A stretch of DNA of 64,000 nt from Hofstenia miamia. Taxonomy: Eukaryota > Xenacoelomorpha > Acoela. The notes under the pieces are model-generated. The model searched no databases, was not told where the DNA came from, and worked only from the letters and a program-made list of their open reading frames with translations. Position 1 is the stretch's first letter; the number at the start of each line of letters is the position of its first letter. Where the stretch lies: contig SCFE01000034.1 of assembly GCA_004352715.1 (NCBI GenBank), forward strand, positions 1,863,452 through 1,927,451, written 5' to 3'. The translations under genes and the position numbers were made by a program. Below are positions 11,026-24,687 of this stretch, one piece after another.

Positions 11026-12130
11026 AAATACGCCACTGACAATCAGAATGCCGTCAATCTGCGTGAATTTTGAATCTTTGCCATTCCTTCGATTGTTGCA
11101 TCTTATGAGAGAGTGTGGTCTGCATTTGGATTGCTTTTAAATGCCAGCATGTATGTGACGATGTACAGATATCAACTCTTTCTCGGATTTCAATTTAATG
11201 TATTTTGTAGCTTGATGCAATATTTCAAATTTTCACTAGTTTTTTAAGTGTAGTGTAGATGTTGGTTGAGACATTTTTTATTTTACGCCACCGTAAAAAA
11301 TACAGGTGTAACTGGTGTACAGCCCTCTTTAGGATATTTTATATGCAATATTATATTTATTATTGTAGACTTAACTTCTGCTTAGGTGAACAAATCAACC
11401 CCAAACTGCCAAATCCATGAGTAAGTGTGCTTCCCTATATTTTAGAATAAAAAATTATAAATACTTTTCACACTTAAAGTTCAGATAATAATGCGGTATA
11501 ATCACCATGAGAACAACAAATAGGCCCAACGGCAAATATTGTATTTTTCGTAGGTAGAGCCCGCAAGTTTCATTCTAAGCGCTGTACTTAAAGTCCAAAG
11601 TCGTGGTTCGCATGTATGGGCACGGAAATGATGGAAATTTAAAGAAGATAACTATATTTATTTGGTAATGGGTTTATTAAGGAACAAAACATATTGCACA
11701 AAATGCTTAGGTTAATTAGGGTTAGACATTCTTTTGTAGCACTTCTCAGACATTCTTCCGTGTAATTTATGTCGTCAAAGCTTTTTATTCGTGGAAAATT
11801 CAAGATATAAAATCGTTTTTCAGCAAAGGTTTGCATATTTATATTTGTATAAACCCGCGTCAGTGGCATCAGATCTTTAAAATAGATGTTTAAGTATATG
11901 AAAACTTTCTTCAATGGAAATACGAATTTTCAAAAACTTTCAAATGTTTCCCACACCTATTTGTATTCTAAAATTTAGTCAAAAAAATTTGTAACTAAAT
12001 TCCAAAAACAGGCCTTGGTTCGGATTGGGTTGAGGTTTGTGGGTTTGAGTCGGGTCGGATTTGAAAATCTCAACCAGATTAAAACTATGGTATGAAGGAA
12101 ATTGAAGTTATTATGTCTGCCTTATATTAC
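11026..12130. other. AT-rich stretch with one unassigned open frame
   Basis: A 91-codon frame at 11639-11914 (-) contains Cys residues and a segment KSFDDINYTEECLRSATKEC that looks more coding-like than background. I do not recognise a family. No other signal seen. Confidence 0.3.
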
Positions 12131-12139
12131 TTGGTTTTC

Positions 12140-12620
12140 TTTAATTTATTACTTAGTAATACACTGAGATTGCACAATAGTAATAAAAAATAAGCTTTGA
12201 TCTAATCACTTTATCCAAATTTATATTATTTATGAGGTTTGTATTCTTTTGTAAATATTTGTTCATATATTTCAACAAAGTAAATAAAATATGTGATTGA
12301 TTATCATTTTTATCTCTTTCCTTCATCAATAGGAAATAGTAATTTGCACTAAAGCTTTTATCACCACGTAAATACCTGATATTATCAAATTCAGATATTC
12401 TCCCTGATAACAAACTCGTAGCATTCATTTTCATATCAAAACTAGCGATATAGGGGGCAATGGAATCCTTAAAATGTACGCATTAATTGTGGCACTTCTG
12501 AATGAATTCACAAAAATGTGTGTAATTATGCATTAGCTTTTCAACTGAATTTGAATTTTCAATATTTTATTCACAATGCTTAAAATCAAAATTATAGCAA
12601 TCATTATCGATTTGTGAAGA
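12140..12620 (-). pseudogene. Unidentified coding-like sequence, interrupted
   Basis: From about 12620 downward on the minus strand one frame reads NSVEKLMHNYTHFCEFIQKC, a stop, then HFKDSIAPYIASFDMKMNAT and on through SEFDNIRYLRGDKSFSANYY to about 12153. The composition is not the low-complexity pattern of random AT-rich translation, and two stops interrupt it. It may be a decayed transposase or host exon. I do not recognise the family. Confidence 0.3.
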
Positions 12621-12901
12621 ATGTTGTATTAGAGCTTTGTTTCAGATCTGCATCAGCACACAATTTGAATTCAGGAATGTTTTCTTCGTTCGAGAAACGT
12701 GACCAATGCCTTCTGTTGCATTTGATAATTGATACGTTAAGATGAAAATCACTTTAAAAGCAATTCTAACTAGAACTAAAATAAGCTTTTCGTGATTTGT
12801 CTAACTGTTCTATACACTAATAAACGTTGTTGGTTCAGACAATTTTGTAGCAGCCCTAAAATGAAGATAAGATTATCATGAAGCATCAAACTTGAAGAAT
12901 C

Positions 12902-13294
12902 TTAACAGTGGATGTGGATTCGTGAAGTGAGGAATAAGTTTTTGATGAAACATACAAGAGAGTCTATATGATTACTCTCAGTCTGCCATTCTAGTTTTAC
13001 TGCGGTTGCTTTGGTAGAGCAATCTGATTCCCGAAATGTGCATATTGTCTTGATCCAGCGAGTTATATACATACAATATTTTATGAATGAGAAATATAGA
13101 GTAAAACCATAGCTGGTACTCGGCTCTTCACAGATACATTGTCGCTGAAGAATGGAGAAGATACCAAAAGTGAAGTTGCCTGGAGATATTTCATATTGAA
13201 AAATAGTAAATTTTCCTGTCAAATAAGTATTGAATTTCGCTGCATTATTAATTTTGTCAGTTGTAAAAAAACAAGTTAATATATTATAAAGCAA
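12902..13294 (-). CDS. Unidentified 130-codon open frame
   Basis: An unbroken frame of this length is unusual in such AT-rich DNA. It has a segment RQCICEEPSTSYGFTLYFSF and seven or more Cys, but no motif I recognise and no clear splice sites. It could be a chance frame, an exon, or part of the unassigned minus-strand material at 11.6-13.7 kb. Confidence 0.2.
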   Translation of the reverse strand: MLYNILTCFFTTDKINNAAKFNTYLTGKFTIFQYEISPGNFTFGIFSILQRQCICEEPSTSYGFTLYFSFIKYCMYITRWIKTICTFRESDCSTKATAVKLEWQTESNHIDSLVCFIKNLFLTSRIHIHC

Positions 13295-13299
13295 ATTCA

Positions 13300-16200
13300 G
13301 TATAACTGCTTGAATTCAAGAGCAGCTATATTGATGGGGTGTTGGGTAAAGAAAAGTCATATTTTGGCATAAACTGCCCCCATCATACATGTTGTTGAAC
13401 GACAAGGAAAACTTAAAAAGGTGCAGAACCTTAGATAAACTCCCTTCGCTTATCTAAGCTTCTCCATGCCAAAAATGAAGTTTGTGTTTGGATCACATAA
13501 TTGTGAGAAATACTTAATTTGTTTCTCAATTTTTTCAATGTTATTTATTGATTTGGAAACATATTGGAAAATAAACAATTCAAGAAATTTTGTTGAAAAC
13601 GCACTATTTGATAGAATCCATTGTTTCTTTGTAAAATTACTATAAATAATATTAAATTTATTAAAATGCATAATGAGAAATGTATGTCAAGTGCTTTATT
13701 TTTTAAATGTGCACAAAATCAGAAAAAATGAATTTTTTTAATATATTGGAATCAAACGCGTGAAGAATGGTATAGAACCACGAATATAAACTTAATTATA
13801 TTAAAGCCGCTGTTTTGACAGAAAATGTGAATTTTGAAGCCTTAACTCAAATTATACCGAACTTCAATATTTGTTTTGCAAAAACTACTGGTCTGGATGT
13901 TGAAATTTTGAGAAAATATGTAGATGCAGCTGGATATCAATGAAGATCATCATGGCGCCGATTGGCGACTGTAGTGATGCAGATTAGAACATATATATAC
14001 ATGCAGGTGTGAGTTGGCTGCTGGAAGGTTCTGCGGGAGATTTCAGTCACATGAGATTTGGTTTTCCTACGTCCATGATAATGAGACCATTAATAAGAAA
14101 TAGGAACCATAAACTGCAGAATACTACTAACAATTTTTGCGCTTTTTAGCGAAAATAGCAAAATAGAAGTTATGTCGTGGAACTACAAAGGACCGTGGAA
14201 CTAGTGAATTTCATGGGTTATTACGGGACAGAACTGGAACCAATGAAATTCTGGTCCAGAAGAGCCCCACTGCGCAGATATATATGCTACCAGCATAGGT
14301 TGATAATTAAGTATTTTTTGCAAGAAATATTCTACTTGTTTATTTATTAACTATTTGAAATTGGTTCAGGAAATACTAGAATATTTTATTCCATATTATT
14401 AATCATAAATATTTTACCACCAGCTTTGTATTTACAGTTTTTTGAGAAACTCTTTGTGCATATAACCAAAATACCAATTTGAAATAATATTTAATGGAAA
14501 TTGCAGTTACAATATATGTATATGAGTAATTTTCTATCCATTCAATTGAGATAATTATGTGAATGTGTTATCCTATTTAAATCCTTTAGTACCATTTATC
14601 ATATTGAAAGTGGATGCACATATTTTAAAAGTTTGGCAATTATTCTGATTTGAAAATATATTAATACAATTGATGTTACAGATTAAATAAATTTTCACGG
14701 TTTGTAGATATTTCTCTATATATTGGAGAAACTTTCAATATCTAAGGTCTCATAAATAAGCAAATAGAAACGATTTTGCCATCAATAGTTTAATATGTAC
14801 AGTCTTGTGAAAAAGCTTTGAAGCATATTTCAAAATTCTTGATTCCTTAGAGCTATAAAGCTTGGAACTTTGTCTTGAAAAATGTTAAAGTATATTTGAT
14901 GTTAGCAAACAACAAACATATAAAATGTCTGAAAGTTATGATTTTTAGAAAATTTAAGTTATATTTACAGGACAAAAACATCCAATTCTTTTGCCAAGTT
15001 CATTTTAAAACTAAAGAAAAAATAATTCTTTCATTTCCTTAATCTTTATTAACACAATGAACTCGATTTCTAGAATAGGATAAAAAAAATTCAGAAAAAT
15101 GTTCTTTAACAGTACTTTCTTCGCTATCTTCTGTAAATAGACAGGGTTTTTTAGAACAAAACTCAGATTTAATAATCCGTCAGACTCGTAATACTGACCC
15201 TTGTGGCATTTCTCATACTGTTCTGAATTTTATTTGAAAAAAATATTAATAAAAGTGCAGCATGGTTCCTTTTCTTGTTGCTCTACCAGAAGACTTGAAC
15301 TACAACAACAAATCTTTACTAGACACTACAGAAAACTATGGATCATTAATTGGCTTTTTAAATTCAATTTCAAAGAATATACATGCGTTTATTTTAGCCT
15401 CAAAATCAAGGGCTCTTAAAATTGCTTCATGAGCTACAGCATGCTCAAACAGTTACTTTAAATTCTTTTCACCAATACTAAGCCTATTTTGATGACCAAT
15501 CCCTCCCTTTATGCCCTCAGGTTTGACGCTAAAACTATTGCTGTATCTCAGATTTTCCAGTGACAAACCACATAGAGATGTTTTGTGAAAACTTGTAATT
15601 AATTTTCATAAATTCTTTGAGCATCTTCACATTAAGATTGGCATATAAGAGATTTTGAATTTGGGGACTTTTAATATTTTTCTTAGAACCTCACTATGTT
15701 GCTGATGGTGTGATTCTTGTTTTATTGACGGTTGGGTTTTTGCTACAATCGTGCATAACCATCACCTTCTGTGACAACATCACCCAGTCACTGCCACCAT
15801 ACCAAAGTAGCAACTGTTTGCGTGATCTGTTTCCAGTCTGATTTTCACAAAGGACATATTGAGACAATGCAAAGCAAAAAATGAAATTTCAAGCATATCA
15901 ATGATATAGCTGAATGATAAATTCCTGTGTTGTAACATTCATTACTGAGTTTAGTGTCACTAAATAGCTAGTTAATTTTTTGAGCATAGAATATTATGTC
16001 TCAAATGTATATCAATCTCCACACCACATGATTTAAGGGTTTTAAATCTACATATATTTTTAGATTTGAGAGCTAGTGTGGTTTCAGTAATATTCAACTA
16101 TATTTTCTGAAATTGTCTTATGTACGTATAAAATTTTTTGTGTCTTCTGGAAATTTAGGCAATTTTCTTGAAAACGACTAGCGAAACGAAACATATGCAT

Positions 16201-16593
16201 TTTCATCATTCTTTTAAACAAAAGTTGTGTTACGCAATATTAATATTTCAGGAAATTAAAAATGGATTCAATAATTTGCAAATTTGTGTCGTTAAGTAAT
16301 TTGTTTTGAATAAATACATCGAAAAAGATCAATAGTATTATTAAAATCAAATTTTTCCAAAATTAGAGTAATCCTGAGTCCGTCTGCATGAACCTTAGGC
16401 TAGGTGTCTGATTCAAAACCTGAATACTATAAAAATAAGTAAATCTAACAAAATATATGTGAGAAAATTTGATAAGAGTTTGATAACATTCTAGAATTTA
16501 CATTACCTGCTTTATTATTTTTCTGGAAAAAAAGATTGGAATTGTAGGGAGAGACAAAGCAAATTGTGTATATGCTGTAGATTATTAAGAGTA

Positions 16594-16629
<36 letters not shown>

Positions 16630-18150
16630 TTTTCCTTACATAAACCGAAACAAATTCAATAGCACTATTCTGTCAAACCTTTTTACATTTCACTTTTAGG
16701 TTATTTCTGTTTAAATTATTTGTTTGATCAAGTGCGAAATTAAGCATATGCATTTTATCATTACCGGAAGTGTTTTGCTCTTAGAAATGGTAGTGTGCGT
16801 ATATAGACATTAAAAAGCCAGATTAAAAGTTTAATAACGAATATATACAAGGCTACAAATTACTATAAATACAAATTACTTTACAGATTCGGAAAATGCA
16901 TGTCGATTTTGAATTAAAAATACCAGCACACATATTCACTCTCTACATAACTGCATACGAAAATATATCCAATTAAAACAAATTAACTTACGAAACAGAA
17001 ATTTTTGGCTATGCTCAGAAAAATTTGTAAATATGATACTTTTCGGTAGTAATGCAATGGAAGAATAAATCAAATCAAGCTTTTAAAAGGGCTTTGCAGT
17101 ACAAAAACTCAATATAACAGACATCATGAATCATTGATTTTGGAACAACATTTTTACAATTTTCCGACTTGCAATTCTAATATCCTGATTTGTACTTGAA
17201 TTGAATTCTCGCTATTTAGTTTTCAGAAGTCGCTGGCCAAGATCGAATTGCTTTTCATATGAGATAATGTTGCAATTTCAAAGACTCACTTTTGTTTGAG
17301 CTTACTACTTTCTTCTTACAGCTACTAGCTTAAATAAGGTTTCAGAAATTGTGCGACTGTGAACAAGACATGATGATGCTAGTCAAAACAATCCAATAGC
17401 CCCTATAAGATGACGCACAAAATTGGAAATATAGTCGAATTGAACGGTATTTCAACGAATTTGAGGATAGTAATTCGAGATAGTTCGAAAAGGAATGCCT
17501 ATGTAGAAAAAAATGCCAAAAACTGATTTGAGGGTACGATTCTGTATATTTTGAAGATAGAAATCGAATTATTGAACGTTTGTAATATTTTAAAACTGAA
17601 AATATCTAGTCGAAATGCAATTGTATCTACATTTGATTTAAAAAAAGAGTCATGGAAATGGTGATTGAGAAATTGACAATGACAATTCAATAAAGATTCA
17701 TGCACTAATTTAATTGTCTAGCTCATCAAACGAGGAAAACCGAATTGGTATTTCTGTGATTTGGAATGTATGGTTGGTTAATCAGGATGATTAATTCAGA
17801 TGAACTTGTTGCTATTCAATGGCTTCTACTTATGGATGTGAACCTTCGAGATGCTGGTGGTGAATGGTTTTCAACGAAAATGTTTACTTAAAGCAAAAAT
17901 TTAAAATTCAATGCAGTTTTTCAAGTAACATTTGAATTATCTGTGGTCAAAACGGATTTTGTGAGTGTATTATGGATGACTTAAATATTTTACAGGAGCG
18001 TCTATACTTCATGATTCTCTGAAAATTACAAAAAATTATTTCTAAGAAGGAGTTTTCCTAATGTGAGAGACTTCAATATTCGTGTATCTAGAACTATTAA
18101 ATAATCTTGCTTGATCATGAAAGATGAGCAGAATCTGTTACAGGGAATGG
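13300..18150. other. AT-rich stretch, no recognised gene
   Basis: Several frames of 60-73 codons (13450-13671 -, 15201-15419 +, 17499-17705 -) have no recognisable motif. A short perfect inverted repeat (CTTAGATAA ... TTATCTAAG) sits at about 13431-13458. A (TA)n tract followed by poly(T) is at 16595-16634. I see nothing else. Confidence 0.5.
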
Positions 18151-18158
18151 CTTACGTT

Positions 18159-18400
18159 CAGTGGCGTACACAAGGGAGGACATGGTGAAATGTCCCTGTC
18201 AGGTTTTCAAAATAGATTTCCATTGATTGCATCCAATAGTATTTGAAAAAAACTTAAAAATGAAGGAGGCAAAATGCATTTTTTAGACTATATTTTTCAA
18301 TATATAAAAAATTTTCGGGGAGCTTCATCCGTTTTTGGATTTTCACTTTATCACTAAGGCGATGTTCCTCCCCCGTCAGAAAATGCTGCGTGCACCTCTG
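18159..18400. mobile_element. hAT-like MITE (242 bp)
   Basis: The left end begins CAGTGGCGTACAC; the complement of the right end begins CAGAGGTGCACGC, 10 of 13 matching. CAGNGGCG-type ends are common in hAT non-autonomous elements. Flanks CTTACGTT (18151-18158) and CTTAGATT (18401-18408) fit an 8-bp hAT target duplication with two mismatches. The element has no coding capacity. Confidence 0.6.
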
Positions 18401-18876
18401 CTTAGATTCATGTTGGAATGCAGTGTTCATACAGTCTGATTTTTACTCAGGGGTTGCAAAAATTCCTCACCATTTCCTTTTATTGTGCATGTTATGGTGT
18501 CCACGTTAAAAAATATCCGATCTCAAGAAATAACATCTCAAAATATTTCACGAAATTTTCATAAATATGTCTTAATTCAGGTCTTGGAAAATCCCAACTA
18601 TTAAAAATTTTTGCAATGGTGGTGAATTGTTCAGAAATATTGTGCGATTATCGTTAATTTATACCGAGCATTGTCGATCAAAACTTTTTCAATGAAATGG
18701 ACGAGGGTTTTCAGAAAAATTGCCTGAAGCTTCAAAAATCTCAATTGATTATTACGTAACAGTGACGCAAATCAACAAATTGTAACGATTGCTATAGAAT
18801 TTATAAAGTGTGCTAAAAATAATTTTACATTAATATCTAACTCAATTTAGGTTGTCAATTTCAGCTTGTAGATTTT

Positions 18877-19075
18877 AGGGTTCTGTTGCAATAGGATCTC
18901 CTTGCTCACAATCCCTTCGTAGTCCCATAGTCGCATTGGTCCCACGGCATAACATCTATTCTGACCAAAATTAGCAAAGTTATGTCTAGTATTCTTTATT
19001 TTTCTTCTCAGTCCCATTGAGTTTTTTGATCCCACGTCCCAGGTGATGGGACTTGACGGCGCCGCAGAGCCCTAG
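18877..19075. mobile_element. Short TIR element with TAGAYTTT flanks, hAT-like
   Basis: The left end begins AGGGTTCTG and the right end is CAGAGCCCT(AG), so the termini are inverted (8 of 9). Flanks TAGATTTT (18869-18876) and TAGACTTT (19076-19083) match 7 of 8, the 8-bp size expected of hAT elements. The interior is unusual in carrying repeated GTCCCA/TGGGAC words. Non-coding. Confidence 0.5.
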
Positions 19076-19083
19076 TAGACTTT

Positions 19084-20400
19084 ATTATAAATTTCTAACA
19101 TATACCAAAAATTGGTAAAAAAAACAGCAAACATTAAAGAAATTATTTAGTAAGGATAAAGAATAGACAGAATTGTCATGAATTTGGAGTTCGTCCCAAG
19201 CCCAAGTCAATCTTTATCCCAAACTTAATCCTAATCTCTAATGTAGACATCGTAGTATTGTATAATGCCTAACTTGATAATTTTTTTGTTGCATGGATAT
19301 GTATTTTATTATTATCCTCATATCCTTCATTTAAATGTTTTGTTTAAACATATAGAACAGATAAATGCCACCCGCATAAAATTTAAGATTAAAGCACTTA
19401 CAATTGAACTTTCTGAATTTCTCAGAAATGTACTGTATATGTACTTCATATTTAGTTAAGTTAATAGAAGGTAAGATTCTTTTTTTTATTTTAGTTTTAA
19501 ACCCCATTGATAACCTATTTTTTAACGTTCTTGCATAACTTAGATCTATGTACACCTAAATATTATATCGGTATTCAAAGCTTATGATTATCGCTGTTTG
19601 TGGTACAATCCAATATATAATCTAGAATATCCTATTTTATTAGTTAAAATCATATAAATGAAATGAATAGTACATAAACATGCTATTGAAGTATACATGT
19701 GTGTAGCCTATAGTGCTAAATTTGGATACATTTCAAACAAGAAATCTGTTCCTTCACATATACGATACACTGCATAAATTCTTATATCTTCTTTGTATTT
19801 ACAAAATGAGCAAAGCATAGCGTTGATCTGGTCTCGTGTTTAAGTAGTTGCAAAAGGGAAGTATTTGATTTGTTCTGATTGAATACCCTCACATTATAGC
19901 GATTCAACAACTGTGGGTGGGCAAGATTTTTCCCTAATTTCTTCAAAAAGTGTCTTCGGTGATAAGACTTATTGTCCTCCTAACCAAGAACCAATGCAAA
20001 TTGACCAAACCAATATTGTGACGTGACTCACAAGCACGAAGTTGCAGGTATGTCTATTCAAAAGGAGATGGAAGTGTATTTCTACTGTGTCAAACACCGA
20101 AATTTTATTTGGAAAAACAGACGTTAATTGAGATGACAGACAAGGTATTCCATTGCAAATAAAAGAAAGACTACCAGAACTTTGTTTGGAAAAGGCCGAG
20201 TTCATAACTACAGTCTGCTTCACTCTGTTAACGCTTTAGAACATGATATTGTAAAACAGCCTTTAGATACATAAGATAAGGTACTCTTATATTAGCGATT
20301 AACAATTTCATCAAAAGTGTTTGTTCTCAGTTCTGAAGTTTTAGAATATAATATTTGCAGGTCGCCAAATGACAGCACAATAAGTAATCAACAGAGTAGG
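19084..20400. other. AT-rich stretch, no recognised gene
   Basis: Open frames at 19265-19459 (+), 19331-19555 (-) and 19969-20223 (-, 84 codons) carry no motif I can name. Confidence 0.4.
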
Positions 20401-20407
20401 CTAAATC

Positions 20408-21731
20408 CAGGCTTGCCATTGTGTAGGAGTTTGAACTTTTGTTGTGTACACAACACAACATATTGTGTGGGACATAAAACCTAACTTCCTAAAATTTACT
20501 ATTTTTCATTTGATTTAAGAAATCTGATCATAATATTATCATAATATTATGCTATATATTTTCAAATTTATTAACAAATTAGTAAGCTCATTGTTTCTAT
20601 TTATGCTAAGTATCTAAAGAAGTAAAATCTCATGAGTTTATGAAATTGTTATACAATTATTTTTATCAACTAGAAATTTTAGGTATCATGTCTAAGCTGA
20701 CCATGAAAATTTTACAAATATGTAAGCTTTGCATTGTTGTTTTGCTTTAACCGTTGCATTGTTAAAAAAAACGTAATATTTTTTCACATTACAGTTTTGC
20801 AAACATTTGGGCCTTTTGCACAGTGTTATTTCTATTTTAGTTAAAAGGGAAATGAAGTCTTACTTGATTGAAAGAGAATGACATTGGATTTTAACTTTTA
20901 CTAATTGTTTTTACTTAATTGTGCTTGATAAATTGTTGGTACATATTTTTTGTAAAGTTTATAGTGTTTCTAAATAAGCTTGGTGCAAAAACAGTTGTTA
21001 CGTATCTTAGCAAAAAAAGGAGCAAATCAACGCCCTCAAGTGTTTTTATTGAAAAACACGGTCGCATGTCGTTGATCGATAGTCAGGGGACTGCACAGGA
21101 TTTTCTGATGTAAGGTAAAATCTTAGATTTGAATAAAGTGAATGACAGAAGGGGTGAATCCCGCGAAAGTTTTGAAAATATTGAAAACATTGACGCTAAA
21201 AATGCATATCACCATCTTAGTTTTAAAATTTGTAATTTTTGATTTAACCAAGCCAAATCAATTTTGAAAACCTGACAGGCAGACATTCCACGTTTTGATT
21301 GTGCCTTTGATACCTGTGCTGGAAAGATAACCTTTGATAGCACAGGTCCCAGTAACGTTCATTTATTCAATCTTCCCTAATGAAACTAAATGTGCTAAAA
21401 TTAATCATTAGTAATATAATTGAATATTGATATTATAAAAATAGCTTAGTTAAAAAAATATAAAATTGCAAAATGAAAGCAAATATTAATTCAATTTGTT
21501 CCCGTAACGTGTTTTGTTTTTTGGTCTTGGTCTCACAGGGCTCTAATTGAAAATTTATAATTTGTTACTTAATAGATTTGGTGTAAGAAGAACTTAAACC
21601 ATTGAGCCTCTTTTTTAGTAAAAATCTCACAAAAAATTGTTACTTTGTTGTGTTGTGCTTGTTGTGTGAAACAACAGTCTTTTGCTGTTGTATTGGTTGT
21701 TGTGTGAAAAACTCACTCAACGGAAAGCCTG
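20408..21731. mobile_element. Possible hAT-like element with 17-bp inverted ends
   Basis: The left end reads CAGGCTTGCCATTGTGT and the complement of the right end CAGGCTTTCCGTTGAGT, 14 of 17 matching. Both ends are followed by TTGTTGTGT-rich subterminal sequence, also in inverted orientation. The interior has a 64-codon frame at 20919-21113 (+) without a recognised domain. Flanking 8-mers do not match convincingly, so this is tentative. Confidence 0.35.
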
Positions 21732-22574
21732 CACGGATCCTCCTTATGCACCAGAGGCGTATGAAATTTTTTTAGGTTAATCGCAGTGTTATATTTTAGA
21801 GTGCAGTGGGTATCGGTGAATATTTCTGCCTTGTGATGGTGGTGTAGCTTATGTGCTCGCGGTGCGTTGGGAATCAAAGACTATTTCTTCTAAGTTAACT
21901 AAAACAGGAATTTTTAGAAACTCATATTCTTGATGTATTCATGTTTGATTGCCACAATTTAATAACAACTCTGTTAAAAACAAGTAAGGTTGGTAATTTA
22001 AAAAATATTTGTGTTTTATTGATTTTGTTGAAAAAATAGATGGAGCATTGTCCTTGAATGGCACTGAAAATAATGAAATACCTTTCTGTAATCTGCTACT
22101 CAAATTCTATATTAATGCTGATTAACACAGATTACTTTATCTCACTTCCTTAGAAGAAATCATTTTCTCAAGAATGAACTAATTATTTTGGAATTTAAAT
22201 AACCTTTTAGGTGCCTACGTATTTTTTAAAAATGTTTGTGTTCTTTTACAGAGAGCCGTGTTCATCAATTGAACAAACGCATGACATTTGCGACAGTGGC
22301 CTTACAAGTAAGCACCAGCTTTTTTACTAGCTATACGTAACGAGTGTCGATGTACACCGTTCTATAGCTCAAGTAAAAAAAGTGGCCACATTATAAACAC
22401 ATTTTTGATAAGCAAAAGACAAATAGAGGCTTATAAAATATATTTGAAAACAACTGTCTCAACTTGTAATCTGGTGACAAAGTTATTTGACAAGTTTGCC
22501 ATGCAAAGTGTGACACGCAGATAAACGTCTTGAAATTGAATCCATTAAGCGGACTCTAACTTCTTGAGTTACTT
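21732..22574. other. AT-rich stretch with one exon-like interval
   Basis: 22252-22307 (+) is bounded by TTCTTTTACAG and GTAAGC, good splice-site consensus, and has one open frame. Nothing else confirms an exon. Confidence 0.2.
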
Positions 22575-22578
22575 GGTG

Positions 22579-22725
22579 TTACGATTCAAGGATGTAACTC
22601 TTTAATTCTTTCAGATTTGTGGGATATTTCTTCTCGACAAAATCCTTCAGAATCTGCCACATGTTCTCTATGGGTACTAGATTTGACGAACTCAGTGGCC
22701 ATTGCATAACTTGAATATTATAATT
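22579..22725 (-). pseudogene. Tc1-type transposase C-terminal fragment
   Basis: The minus strand reads QVMQWPLSSSNLVPIENMWQ followed by ILKDFVEKKYPTNLKELKSY and a stop. This matches the conserved end of Tc1 transposases, normally WP.QSPDLNPIENLW. The catalytic Glu of the PIENxW motif is kept. The usual SPDLN is SSNLV. Only about 45 residues remain. Confidence 0.75.
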
Positions 22726-24232
22726 GGTAAAAAATTATGTTGTTGATTTTGAGATATGAGTGGCCACTTTTGTTGACATGAGCTATAATTTCTACTGCTG
22801 TAAATTGTCGAAATCATGAAAAGCAATATAATATTTCTACGCAATCAAGACAATGTACATATAATTGTACCTAAAATGCAAAAAAGACATACAATAACTA
22901 TAAGATAACCACAAAATTACAATAAACATTATTACAAATTTTAAATCTAGAAATATGTGGCTTAAGACAATTGCTTAGCAATATTGAAATCTCTGTTTCT
23001 TATAATCTCCAACGTCACAAAATAAATAGATTTTGCTCATTTCAAGAATTTCGTAAAGATGATGAGAAAAGTTTACTTCTGCATACCTTAAACTAATCAT
23101 TTATTATTCGTTGCATAGTTTCATGTACTGACAGATACAAAAGACAAATTTTCGAAGTATTTTATTAGTGCTTGGAAGAATAAAGGCTAAGAACTTTGTA
23201 GTAACTTTACTATGCAAGACCAAAACATTATTTTGGTAGGGGCACAAAGGAAAAATAGTATTATGATTTTTTCGTTTTTTGTTTCCTTAGATAGCTAAGG
23301 AAAAATCGTAAGGTACTGTCGTACAGTTTTATGCTATGATAATTCATTTCAACAAGTAATATGACCTTACTTCAATGCTGTGGACATAACTTGCATATTG
23401 ATATTCTGTAAAATTTAGCATAAGCAAAGATAGCAAGGACGGTGAAATTTTGATAGCATTGCTTTAAATACATGCAAGAAAATTGATATTCATGCATGCT
23501 ATAGGAAGAAGCTACTTATCTGATGCATAACTTTTGTGTAATTCAAGTACAAATATCATATGTATAAATTTTTGTACGGAGCTTCTTTTCTGTCAAAACA
23601 CTATTAAAATTCTTTCAGATTGTCCTATATGTTATTTTTTCAAAACCAATCATAATAAAAGTTTTGTAAAGTTAAGTCTTGTGATAAATTTAGAAAATGT
23701 TGCAGGTAGAAAAGGAAAGTTAAAGATATGCTTAATTACCCTTGAGGTAGTGCTCATAAATTTTCAATAGTAAAATGGTAATATACAAATCTTAAAATAT
23801 TAAAGATTTCGCAATCAATTGACTCTCCATTTGGGAATACACTGCCTAAAGATATCCTACTTACATTTAGATGATTACTGTACTTCAGACAAATTTAGCT
23901 CATCGTAATGTTAATTGAACCAATTCATGAATGCACTGAAATCCAATCAATTCAGCTAATTTCTTCAAATCTTTGAATACAGAGTTTGTATAAAACTTTA
24001 TATTATGAAAGTATTTTTATACGAATTTCAAAACTTATCTATAATTTAGAGAAAATGTGAAAGTTAAAAATACAAGATTTTTGCATTTAAATTAGGGTTA
24101 AATAATTCGACAACCTGGTTGTCATACAACAACTCAAGTGCTGATTCTAAAAAATTCTGAAATCAGGATGGAGCGTTCTTAATAAGTACAATATGTCAAT
24201 ATCCAGCAAAACAAACTTTTCAATTGGCTTTG

Positions 24233-24271
<39 letters not shown>

Positions 24272-24531
24272 TTGAATATGGATTTATCAATCTTGCATAA
24301 TCTTAGGCTTAACATCAATTTGTAAACTTTCAAAGTTGTAGTTTTGCAAATATGCAAAAATATTCGAATGCTTCACTGCAATTATATTAATTGAAATTCT
24401 TTCATTTAAGAAGTAACAATACCATAGTTTGTCAAAGATTGTGACAAGGCTGACATTTCATCAAGCTAATACTTAGAAAATATTTGAAAAATTTGGAAAG
24501 GATATTAACAAAATGAAAGTGGGCATTTTTC

Positions 24532-24687
24532 ATGTCTTGTTCTAAATTGATTGATGCTGTAGAATGTACTGAATACTTATGGAATAAAAATTTTTTACCT
24601 ACCAATAATGCATTAACTTTACAATCAGTAGAAGCTGCTCTTAGGAAAATTAATTGCCGTTATTTTTATCGTGGTAATGATTATTAA
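24532..24687 (+). pseudogene. Unidentified coding-like fragment
   Basis: One frame reads SKLIDAVECTEYLWNKNFLP then TNNALTLQSVEAALRKINCR and ends in a stop. The amino-acid mix looks like real protein rather than AT-rich noise. It could be a transposase relic. I do not recognise it with confidence. Confidence 0.25.
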
